A stretch of 8,375 nt of DNA from Oligoflexia bacterium (lineage in GTDB: Bacteria; Bdellovibrionota; UBA1018; CAIMNF01): assembly GCA_903858975.1 (NCBI GenBank), contig CAIOKW010000230.1, forward strand, positions 1-8,375. Direction: 5' to 3'. Of this stretch, positions 1 through 5,924 are shown in pieces. The position numbers and the translations under genes were made by a program. Positions within the stretch are counted from its first letter, which is position 1. Every line of letters starts with the position of its first letter. The notes under the pieces are model-generated. The model was not told where the DNA came from. It did no database searches and saw nothing but the letters and a program-made list of their open reading frames with translations.

Positions 1-744
1 AACTCTAAAATCACTTATGGAATATTCAGGACGGATCTCTTCCCGCTTCATGAATCGAGCTTCCAAAGACTGCGACTTCTGCGAGATGATGGCACTCCCA
101 TTGTAGGGGTCCAACGTGTCGGTGAAACCATTGTAGAAGTCCGTTCAGCATCCGGAAACTTTTTTTACCTCGATTCTTCAGGCCAAATCGAGGCCACGCA
201 AAACCCTTCACTCCTCATCCATCAATTTGTGAGGGCCGTCACCCGAGATGTCGAACACCGACTTAAAAAAAGAATCGAAGCTTTCTATGATCGCATTGCA
301 GTGGAATTGTTTACCAGCACCCATGGTAGCCTTGCCGCCATTGTTGAATACGGAAATCCACTTCCCGAATACTTTAAAGATGGAATCATTCTGAATGAAC
401 GACTCGGCCTCACGCCTGCCGTAAATCGCCATGTGAAATACAGAGATGAGGGCAGTACCCTTTGCCTGGCTGCACACGGCAGCCTCATCCAAAAAATGCT
501 CGAAATGGATGGGGTCACCGTTTTCGATACGATGGGATCGGTGCTCGCCTATAATTGTTTCGTCCGAGATTTGAGCCAGGCCTCTGATCATGGGATTCGC
601 TTAGGGGGTGCTCGAAAGCGCGCTTATGAAATTCTGAAAAGTAAACTCGGCATTGATCTCATTGCCGCACTTTACAAATCACAAGATGGACACGGTGAAT
701 GTGAAGTGGCGCGCACCAAAAGAGATTCAAGCTTACTGAGCTAA
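1..744 (+). CDS. 3' part of a diadenylate-cyclase-like (DACNV-type) sensor-domain protein
   Basis: The frame is open from base 1 to the TAA at 742-744, so 247 residues are seen and the start lies left of the window; the GTG at 229 is internal because the sense continues upstream. Seen, numbering from base 1: a hydrophobic strand with HGS at about residues 108-110 followed by LAAIVEYG, DGIIL at 127-131, GSVLAYNCF, GGARKRA at 202-208, and a strand leading to SQDG at 227-230. The spacing resembles the DisA_N/DAC fold, where DGA and RHR line the nucleotide site; here they read DGI and RKR. Predicted DAC-like sensor families of the DACNV type carry such degenerate motifs and are thought to sense nucleotides rather than make c-di-AMP. 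Family membership is inferred from pattern only. The 3' end overlaps the convergent glutaredoxin gene by 12 bp. An inverted repeat just beyond the stop is not a convincing terminator. The role of the N-terminal 80 residues is unknown. Confidence 0.6.
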   Translation, partial: NSKITYGIFRTDLFPLHESSFQRLRLLRDDGTPIVGVQRVGETIVEVRSASGNFFYLDSSGQIEATQNPSLLIHQFVRAVTRDVEHRLKKRIEAFYDRIAVELFTSTHGSLAAIVEYGNPLPEYFKDGIILNERLGLTPAVNRHVKYRDEGSTLCLAAHGSLIQKMLEMDGVTVFDTMGSVLAYNCFVRDLSQASDHGIRLGGARKRAYEILKSKLGIDLIAALYKSQDGHGECEVARTKRDSSLLS

Positions 745-1104
745 AAATTCAGTTTCTAGATACTGAATGATTTCGCTTGATTCATAGAGCCACTGTACTT
801 TGCCCTCAGTTGAAACGATCCTGAGACAGGGAACTTGATCTTGCTTCCCACCTTCCATGAGCTCTTGGTAGGCCATAGGATCATTGGCGACATCGCGGAG
901 AGTAATCTTCAAATTCAGGCGCTTCATAGAGCGTCTTACTTTGACGCAGAAAGGGCAGGTCTTCAGCTCATAGATCATGAGTGACGGCAAACGGGCATCT
1001 ACTTTGGCTTGGTCCTGAGCACTCCGCTGCATGGCCACCGGAGTAAAAACCCGATCCAGAAACAATATTACTTTACCCAGTACGAACCGAATCAACTTCA
1101 TCAT
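733..1104 (-). CDS. Membrane-anchored glutaredoxin / GST N-terminal-domain protein
   Basis: 123 aa. Residues about 5-22 form a hydrophobic helix that probably tethers the protein to the inner membrane. A thioredoxin-fold domain follows from about residue 42: a beta strand, the dithiol CPFC motif at 50-53, the cis-proline loop VPCL at 91-94, and a glutathione-binding-like ESSEII segment at about 108-113. These are the three landmarks of glutaredoxins and of the N-terminal half of glutathione transferases; the C-terminal helical GST domain is absent. The likely role is glutathione-dependent thiol-disulfide exchange, with unknown partner. The start is one of two tandem ATGs. The GGAGA at 1117-1113 lies 8 nt before the outer ATG, inside the end of the upstream gene, and supports it. 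Only 3 bp separate this gene from the upstream one, so the two are probably cotranscribed. Confidence 0.8.
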   Translation of the reverse strand: MMKLIRFVLGKVILFLDRVFTPVAMQRSAQDQAKVDARLPSLMIYELKTCPFCVKVRRSMKRLNLKITLRDVANDPMAYQELMEGGKQDQVPCLRIVSTEGKVQWLYESSEIIQYLETEFLAQ

Positions 1105-1107
1105 TCT

Positions 1108-2049
1108 CTAGTTCTCCGAATCTTCTGCATCATCTGGAAACTCATCAATCATCTCTTCCCGAACTTCTTGCAGTTCACGAAGGCGCTTGCGAAGTCTCAG
1201 CTGAATTCCAAGCGCCTGTAGGAATGGCAATAATCGCTCAGCGAGTCGCTCATCTTTCACAATAAGGAACTGAGGAATTCTCTTTTGTTGTTCAATAGAA
1301 CCTAAAATCGCCTCAGCAATTTCTTGCTCAGGACTCGCATGAGCCTCGAGAGTCACGAGCCCCAAGAGCCCCATTCCGCGCTCTGCTACCGCTGCACACT
1401 GAACAAACACTTCTTGATTCCCCTGAAAACGAGTTGCAGGGAGATAAAATGGAGACGCTTCCCAAACTCCATCTTGAAGGAGTCCAGCTGCGCGTACCCG
1501 CTTCAAACGTGAATCCTGAATTTGGATGGGTTCGAATTTGGTGAACACCTCATCTGGGAACTCTTTTACTTCAGCACGCCAAGTTTTAGCGACCTTCCAG
1601 AGGTGATAACACTCATCCTCGGTCTCGCCCAAGTGCTGAACTTTTTCTTGATCCAGGCGCTCCACCAAATAGTTGATCCCGTCAAACACCTCAAATAGAA
1701 ACTGCTTCTCATCCAGCCTGAGGGGTTCTGGGGGAAGGCCCGGATGACAAGAAACATAAGACTCTACTTGGTCTTGAATGATGTTCACCCGGATACCGTC
1801 TGTAGTTGCGAAATCGAGCCCAAACTCTGGAACCCAATCTCCGCTCCGATATTGTTGATAGCGATGGGCTGGGTCTGCCCCTCGCAAGATCAGCATTTTG
1901 AAATCCGCTTCCTGATCCTCTCCAAACAACACACAAACACTCTGAGTAGAGGTTTCCATCCAAATCCCGGTCCACTCATCAAAGCGGGTCCAGGGAGCTA
2001 ATTCATTAAACTTTTCAAGAATTTGGTCAGGGCTCATAATGGGGGGCAC
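1108..2049 (-). CDS. DUF7309/DUF6930-like protein of unknown function
   Basis: 313 aa, no signal peptide or membrane segment. The N-terminal half has an ELAPW motif at about 16-20 followed by strand-rich sequence. A PPEPLRLDEKQFLFEVFDGI segment near the middle resembles the P-x-x-L-x-x-x-E-x-x-F-L pattern of DUF7309. The C-terminal third (LVTLEA, then PQFLIVKDERLAERLLPFL, then a leucine/arginine-rich helix) resembles DUF6930, where a strand and a conserved 'VRDERL' type motif precede a helix. These names are from memory of family patterns and were not searched. The tail is very acidic (DEFPDDAEDSEN). The first possible start is the GTG at 2049; the ATG at 2037, four codons later, is equally plausible, and neither has a good Shine-Dalgarno. 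An in-frame stop at 2080-2082 prevents a longer protein. It lies directly upstream of the glutaredoxin gene and divergently from the DTW gene. Function unknown. Confidence 0.8.
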   Translation of the reverse strand: MPPIMSPDQILEKFNELAPWTRFDEWTGIWMETSTQSVCVLFGEDQEADFKMLILRGADPAHRYQQYRSGDWVPEFGLDFATTDGIRVNIIQDQVESYVSCHPGLPPEPLRLDEKQFLFEVFDGINYLVERLDQEKVQHLGETEDECYHLWKVAKTWRAEVKEFPDEVFTKFEPIQIQDSRLKRVRAAGLLQDGVWEASPFYLPATRFQGNQEVFVQCAAVAERGMGLLGLVTLEAHASPEQEIAEAILGSIEQQKRIPQFLIVKDERLAERLLPFLQALGIQLRLRKRLRELQEVREEMIDEFPDDAEDSEN

Positions 2050-2100
2050 GATATCGTAACAAGTGTGGACTGAGAAGCGTTAATTCAGTAAAGGTATCCT
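2050..2100. promoter_or_regulatory. Divergent intergenic spacer, presumed bidirectional promoter region
   Basis: These 51 bp separate two genes reading away from each other, so promoters for both must lie here or within the neighbouring coding starts. No clear -10/-35 pair was found on either strand. The plus-strand gene has a good ribosome binding site, AAAGG at 2090-2094, 6 nt before the ATG at 2101. The minus-strand gene has none visible. Confidence 0.4.
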
Positions 2101-2700
2101 ATGTTTGATATCCCGGTACCCATTCTCGTCCTTCAACACCCCCAAGAGCCTTCCCGCAAAGACCAGGAGGTCAGCTCAGCCCAAATTCTGCGTGAGAACC
2201 TGAACCCCTGTCATGTGGCCGTAGGACTGTCTTGGAGAAGCTTGGAACAGGCGACTGAAAAGTTTAATGCGATTGAGGGCGTCGCAGAACTCAAGAAACC
2301 CGCCATGTGGTACACGCTCTACCTGGGAACTAAAAAACAATCGAGCACTGAGGAAGCGCAAGAACCGGGAATCTATTTCTTGGATAAAAAAGGGAATCCG
2401 AAAGAAGCGCCCGAAGACCCTGCGATTGGTGGTCTCATCATTCTCGATGGCACCTGGGCACAGGCTAAAACTCTTTGGTGGAGGAACGCTTGGTTGTTGA
2501 AAACCCAGCGCATCTATATCACTCCTAAACAAAAATCTCTCTATGGCAACATCCGGAAAGAACCTCGCCCCGAATGCGTATCCACACTCGAGGCGACGGT
2601 TGAAACCTTAAGCTTTCTTGGAATTGATCCTGAAGTTGAAACCCACTTAAAGACCCAATTCAAAGAGAAACTTCAAAATTTTAAATTGAAAAAGGCCTAG
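2101..2700 (+). CDS. DTW-domain protein, probable tRNA-uridine aminocarboxypropyltransferase (TapT-like)
   Basis: 199 aa. Seen: an N-terminal LQHPQE at 11-16, the signature LDGTWAQA at 115-122 (D-x-T-W-x-x-A, the motif that names the DTW/TDD family), then a basic segment and STLEA at 161-165, all in the usual order. Family members such as E. coli TapT (YfiP) move the 3-amino-3-carboxypropyl group of S-adenosylmethionine to a tRNA uridine, giving acp3U. The cysteine-rich zinc-binding segment that precedes HPxE in many members is missing. It cannot be restored by an earlier start, because an in-frame TAA lies at 2089-2091. Residues 76-105 form a charged insert between the conserved blocks. The AAAGG at 2090-2094 supports the ATG at 2101. 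The stop overlaps the convergent gene by 4 bp. The exact tRNA position and substrate are inferred, not shown. Confidence 0.85.
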   Translation: MFDIPVPILVLQHPQEPSRKDQEVSSAQILRENLNPCHVAVGLSWRSLEQATEKFNAIEGVAELKKPAMWYTLYLGTKKQSSTEEAQEPGIYFLDKKGNPKEAPEDPAIGGLIILDGTWAQAKTLWWRNAWLLKTQRIYITPKQKSLYGNIRKEPRPECVSTLEATVETLSFLGIDPEVETHLKTQFKEKLQNFKLKKA

Positions 2701-2996
2701 CGGCGACCTTTTCCGCCTTGTTGCATTTTTGCAAGCATATCCATCGCAGCCTTCATCTGTTGCTGCATTTGTGGGTTATTCATTTGACCCATCAAAGCGC
2801 CCAGATTCGGAGGCATACCACCGGCTCCACCCATCATGTTTTGCATCTGGCTCATCGCATCGCCCATATTCTTAGAATTCGGGAATGCCATCTTCATCAT
2901 TTGCTCTGAAGCTTTCTTCAGTTTCAGAAATACGAAAATATTTACTGAAGTTAAAATCGCAACCAATACCCAACTTATAATTATCCAAGTAGTCAT
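2697..2996 (-). CDS. Small methionine-rich membrane-anchored protein of unknown function
   Basis: 99 aa. Residues 3-24 form one hydrophobic transmembrane segment, followed by a basic patch (KLKK). The rest is a low-complexity, amphipathic region very rich in Met, Gln, Gly and Asn: 17 of 99 residues are methionine, with stretches such as MSQMQNMMGG and NPQMQQQM, ending in KGRR. The composition recalls flexible methionine-rich peptide-binding regions (the M domain of Ffh, STI1-like NP-x-M repeats), but no homology can be claimed. The predicted topology is an N-terminal anchor with a cytoplasmic tail, since the positive charges follow the membrane segment. The ATG at 2996 has only a weak, distant AGG upstream. 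It lies 35 bp downstream of the lipoprotein gene and may be the last gene of that transcript. Its TAG stop interlocks with the stop of the convergent DTW gene. An ordinary clean reading frame and the hydrophobic start argue that it is real. Confidence 0.7.
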   Translation of the reverse strand: MTTWIIISWVLVAILTSVNIFVFLKLKKASEQMMKMAFPNSKNMGDAMSQMQNMMGGAGGMPPNLGALMGQMNNPQMQQQMKAAMDMLAKMQQGGKGRR

Positions 2997-3031
2997 ATGC
3001 CAAGCAGCCTACCGAACACACAGTTTGAGCG

Positions 3032-3775
3032 TCAAGGCCAAAAGACCCCTGGAAGACGGCCCGATTTCTTGTCTTGAAATAAAGAATCACTGCGAAAACA
3101 GGCTTTGGCTTCAAACTCGGGCACATAACTCGCCCTGATCCGCTTCTCATTCCAGAAGAGAGAAAAAACGAGGGTCTTCAGCCAAAGGGTCAAATCCGCA
3201 TCATTCCTGAGCTCCCTTGATAAAGGTACCCTCACCGAAACCCTAGGACTTGGCGTCAAAAACGGGAAATCTACTAAGGCTTCATCCTTCGAATTAAAAC
3301 TGACCGCAAACACGTCTTGATCTAATGAGCTTGAAGCTCTACCTAAAAAATAAATCTCCCGGGGTAAAGGAATCACCGACAAAAACTCTTTCAAGCATGG
3401 ATGATCGGACGAACCTCGCTCCTCATACTGAAGTTCCATTTGAGCTTTTTTCTGAAAACGAAAAAAGATTTCACCCGGCTTCAACTGACTCAAGCATTTC
3501 TCTATTTTTGTGGTGTTTTTTAAAAGGGGGGCCCAGAGCTGCTCTGGGCTCTGACAATCCCGCTTACGGTCCTGATGAGTAAAATCATCCTGCTCGGCGA
3601 CCTCATATTCGGGCCTGAAGAAATGAACCGCTGTTAAGTTAACTTGAGAAATATCATGAAACGGCTCTGGAACGTTCTTAATCAGGGGGCCTGAACAGGC
3701 TGAAAAAAGTGACAACCCAATGAGCACTAAACCTAATAATAAAATCGAATTCTTAGGTTTAGCGATGACGCTCAT
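3032..3775 (-). CDS. Unrecognised lipoprotein
   Basis: 247 aa. The N-terminus has a basic start (residues 1-8), a hydrophobic core at about 11-24, and an imperfect lipobox LFSAC with Cys27 as the presumed lipidated residue. Ser at +2 would suit sorting to the outer membrane under the Lol rule. The mature part has no membrane segment and no motif I recognise; it contains three or more further cysteines (in DCQSP, KCLSQ and HPCLKEF), which could form periplasmic disulfides, and several beta-strand-like stretches in the C-terminal half. Its start overlaps the end of the plsC-like gene by 17 bp, so it is probably translated from the same mRNA; a TGGA lies 5 nt before the ATG. A perfect 8-bp hairpin lies inside the gene at 3531-3549. 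Function unknown; the context suggests an envelope role at most. Confidence 0.75.
   Translation of the reverse strand: MSVIAKPKNSILLLGLVLIGLSLFSACSGPLIKNVPEPFHDISQVNLTAVHFFRPEYEVAEQDDFTHQDRKRDCQSPEQLWAPLLKNTTKIEKCLSQLKPGEIFFRFQKKAQMELQYEERGSSDHPCLKEFLSVIPLPREIYFLGRASSSLDQDVFAVSFNSKDEALVDFPFLTPSPRVSVRVPLSRELRNDADLTLWLKTLVFSLFWNEKRIRASYVPEFEAKACFRSDSLFQDKKSGRLPGVFWP
3531..3549 (-). repeat. Perfect 8-bp inverted repeat (hairpin) inside the lipoprotein gene
   Basis: GCCCAGAG at 3531-3538 and CTCTGGGC at 3542-3549 are exact reverse complements around a 3-nt loop. In the mRNA direction the stem is followed by five C, four T, then six A. It resembles a terminator stem but has no clean U-tract, so termination here is doubtful. 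The stem also encodes protein, which may be its only reason. Confidence 0.6.
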
Positions 3776-4529
3776 TCAGATCCATTTCATCAGCGATTTT
3801 ATTCACGCGCGCATATTCATCGATCATCAAATTTCGCACCCGTTCGGTGAATGCGGGAAGGTCTGCTCCTGAAAGATGCTCCGTCTCCATAGGATCCAAA
3901 ATCGAGATCACCACATGACCTCCCGATAGATCAAAAGTTTCCCAAATCCCCTTCCCCTTCAGTCGAGAACAAACCACGGGGACGACGGGGTAGCCTGTTG
4001 AGACTCCTAGGTAAAAAGCACCCTTTTTAAAGGGCAAGAACTCACTGGTTTTACTACGAGTTCCTTCAGGAAAGATTGCAAGGTTTAATTGATATTTCCC
4101 GAGTCGTTTCTTTACTTCATCAATCTTAGCCTTCGCGCCCGTTTTATCAGAGCGATTGATCAATAAGTTTCCAGCAATCCAAAAAAACCAACCAAAAATG
4201 GGGATATTTTGAATTTCTTTTTTTCCCACAATCACGAGCCCTGCCGGACAGGCTTGGCTAATGAGTGCAAAATCAAGCCCTGTTTGATGATTCCCCACCA
4301 TGATGGACGGGCGATGAATTCTTCCTTTTTCTGAATTCAAGATTACTAATTTAATTCCGACCACGGCTCGCGCAAACAAACTAAAGGGCTTTATGAATAG
4401 AGAATTTAAGCGAAACCGCAATCCTGGGAAAAACGGAATCAAGGGCAGAATGACAAGAGCACAGACAAATGCAAAAAAACCAAAACCGATTAATCCTACC
4501 GCTAGAGTTAAGGCTTTTAAGAATCCCAT
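3759..4529 (-). CDS. plsC: 1-acyl-sn-glycerol-3-phosphate acyltransferase (PlsC family)
   Basis: 256 aa, close to the usual family length. Two hydrophobic stretches occupy residues about 5-35, anchoring the protein in the inner membrane. The acyltransferase blocks follow in order: NHQTGLD at 80-86 (H81 and D86, the catalytic H-x4-D), the GNLLINR segment ending at R126 (block II), FPEGTRS at 153-159 (block III, glycerol-phosphate binding) and VPVV at 183-186 (block IV). The expected reaction is acylation of lysophosphatidic acid to phosphatidic acid, the second step of phospholipid synthesis; other lyso-lipid acceptors are possible in this superfamily. The Shine-Dalgarno is weak. The start lies 13 bp inside the end of the HMG-CoA lyase gene if that gene's frameshift is corrected, so the gene is probably expressed as part of the catabolic operon. 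A plsC within a liu cluster is not a usual arrangement. Confidence 0.85.
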   Translation of the reverse strand: MGFLKALTLAVGLIGFGFFAFVCALVILPLIPFFPGLRFRLNSLFIKPFSLFARAVVGIKLVILNSEKGRIHRPSIMVGNHQTGLDFALISQACPAGLVIVGKKEIQNIPIFGWFFWIAGNLLINRSDKTGAKAKIDEVKKRLGKYQLNLAIFPEGTRSKTSEFLPFKKGAFYLGVSTGYPVVPVVCSRLKGKGIWETFDLSGGHVVISILDPMETEHLSGADLPAFTERVRNLMIDEYARVNKIADEMDLNERHR

Positions 4530-4732
4530 GAGTTGCTCAGGTTACAGTTAGAAAGGAAAGCCTGAAGCGCCTTAGAAATGGGGCGCTCATACCCCATCAA
4601 AGAAGTTAAACGAAGTCCTGTCTGACAGAGAGCCTCGTAATTCACTCCCGTCTCGACACCTAGTTCCTTAAGCATATAGGCCAGATCCTCAGTCGCAAGG
4701 TTTCCACTTGCTCCTGGTGCATAGGGACAGCC
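4517..4732 (-). other. Out-of-frame C-terminal segment of the HMG-CoA lyase
   Basis: This stretch, one frame back from the main reading frame, is open from the frameshift point to 4517. It encodes the highly conserved GGCPYAPGASGN active-site loop, including the catalytic cysteine of the family (Cys266 in the human enzyme), then LATEDLAYML and ETGVNYEAL. It explains the otherwise empty 130 bp between the premature stop (4660) and the plsC start. No stop or further shift interrupts it, so the lesion is single and recent or artefactual. Confidence 0.85.
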
Positions 4733-5442
4733 CCGAGGCCTCCCAGAGAAGAGTCGAAGCTGCGGACGCCAAGCTCGTAGGAACGAAGCGCATTCGCAAG
4801 CGCGGTTCCGCGCGTATCGTGAAAATGAACTGCTAACTTTGACTGCAAGCCTGAAGCGAGAAGTGGTTTTAAAATTTCACTCACTCCCTTAGGAGCTGCA
4901 ACACCGATTGTATCACCGATCGAGAGCTCATCTACCGGAAGAGCAAGCATTTGTTCAAGAATGGGGAGCGCCCGGGATGCAGGAATTCGACCTTCAAAGG
5001 GACAACCCCAAACCGTAGAAACATAAGCCCGTACTTTAATTCCGGCCTGTTTGGCAGCCAGAGCAATTGCTTCAATTTCTTTGAAGGAATCCTGAACCGT
5101 CATCCCAATATTCTTTTGGTTAAAGGTATTGCTGACCGCTGTGAATACTGCAACATGGGTCACTTTTTTCGAAATAGCGCGTTCAAGTCCCTTCTGATTC
5201 GGGACGAGATAATATAAGTCTGCATTCAGATTGCGTGCACTCAAGTCTTCATGAAGGAGCTCACTCTCGGCCATTTGGGGCACTCGATCGGCACGCACAA
5301 AGGCCCCGGCCTCAAGCTCGCGGATACCTGCTTTTACTAAAGCCTCAATCAACCAAACCTTCTCGGCACGAGGAAGGAGATGTTTTTCATTCTGAAGACC
5401 ATCCCGAGGACCAACCTCAAAAATTCGAGCCCGATCCGTCAT
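4517..5442 (-). pseudogene. liuE: 3-hydroxy-3-methylglutaryl-CoA lyase with a -1 frameshift (liuE-like)
   Basis: HMG-CoA lyase splits HMG-CoA into acetoacetate and acetyl-CoA, the last step of leucine breakdown. Read without correction the gene spans 5442-4660 (260 aa). Seen: GPRDGLQNE at 11-19, Glu44, VPQM at 54-57, NTFNQKNIG, GDTIG at 176-180, and the metal-binding HFHD at 206-209, all typical TIM-barrel landmarks. After SSLGGLG (residue 237) the frame turns to nonsense and stops at 4660. The adjacent frame continues exactly with GCPYAPGASGN, TEDLAYMLKELGVETGVN and about 40 more residues to a TAA at 4519-4517. One extra G in the GGGG run at 4734-4731 would restore a 308-aa protein with the catalytic cysteine at residue 239. 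The cause may be a sequencing error, a true mutation or, least likely, programmed frameshifting. The start is well supported: GAGGA lies 6-7 nt before the ATG, and the ATG overlaps the upstream stop as ATGA. Confidence 0.85.
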
Positions 5443-5924
5443 TTGTGTTCCTCAAAATCAAGAAGCATTTGTCCTGGAGTGAGGATCATTCCCTCTTCGA
5501 CCAAAATCCGCTTCACTAAGCCATCGGTCCCCGCTTTAATCGCAAACTCCATCTTCATCGCCTCAACCATCACGAGCGCTGCTCCTGACTTCACCACTTC
5601 AAGCTCTCGCACCATGATTTTACGCACTTTACCTGGGAACTGAGCGGTATAGTCAGAAGCGGCACTCTGGGCGGCCCCACCGCGGCTCACCTCAATTTTT
5701 TCACCGAAAAAATCAACCGAGTGCCCTTCACAAAATTTAGCTGAAAAGTTTTGCTTTCTTCGTGAATAAAAAAAGCGCTTTCGCTCCATGAGGATTCCAT
5801 CCTTCATGCGTGTCGCAATCACCCAACCTCCGGGGCGCTTTTCAAACGTCCACTCTTTCAGTTGGGCTGAGGTCAGCTCGCTTAATTCATGTTTTTTACC
5901 GGAAATCTTCGCAAGATGCTTCAT
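5439..5924 (-). CDS. Biotin carboxyl carrier (C-terminal part of a split methylcrotonyl-CoA carboxylase alpha subunit)
   Basis: 161 aa. The C-terminal 75 residues are a biotinyl domain with EAMKMEF at 121-127; Lys124 is the expected biotin site, 37 residues from the end as is usual. The TAQFPGKV strand before it and the GLVKRILVEEG strand after it fit the flattened barrel. The N-terminal 85 residues (with GGWVIATRMKDGILME and a basic RRK stretch) resemble the BT/linker barrel that joins the carboxylase to the carrier in fused alpha subunits. The protein would carry CO2 from the biotin carboxylase to a carboxyltransferase acting on 3-methylcrotonyl-CoA. Together with the biotin carboxylase (499 aa) it totals 660 aa, the length of a normal fused MCC alpha. 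It overlaps both neighbours by ATGA, so its translation is probably coupled. An acyl-CoA carboxylase of other specificity cannot be excluded from this subunit alone. Confidence 0.85.
   Translation of the reverse strand: MKHLAKISGKKHELSELTSAQLKEWTFEKRPGGWVIATRMKDGILMERKRFFYSRRKQNFSAKFCEGHSVDFFGEKIEVSRGGAAQSAASDYTAQFPGKVRKIMVRELEVVKSGAALVMVEAMKMEFAIKAGTDGLVKRILVEEGMILTPGQMLLDFEEHK

Noticed and set aside
208..591. Minus-strand open frame of 127 codons opposite the DAC-like gene
   Set aside because: The plus-strand frame is open from the window edge and has a coherent domain pattern; the antisense frame has no recognisable motif.
743..768. Inverted repeat ATTCAGT/ACTGAAT with T5 on the minus strand, terminator-like for the glutaredoxin gene
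   Set aside because: The T-run lies before the glutaredoxin stop codon, so termination here would remove the stop; the stem is AT-rich. In the plus direction no T-run follows the stem.
2872..3150. Minus-strand open frame bridging the lipoprotein and the Met-rich gene
   Set aside because: It lies in another frame over both genes, has no hydrophobic or domain pattern, and would overlap two better candidates.
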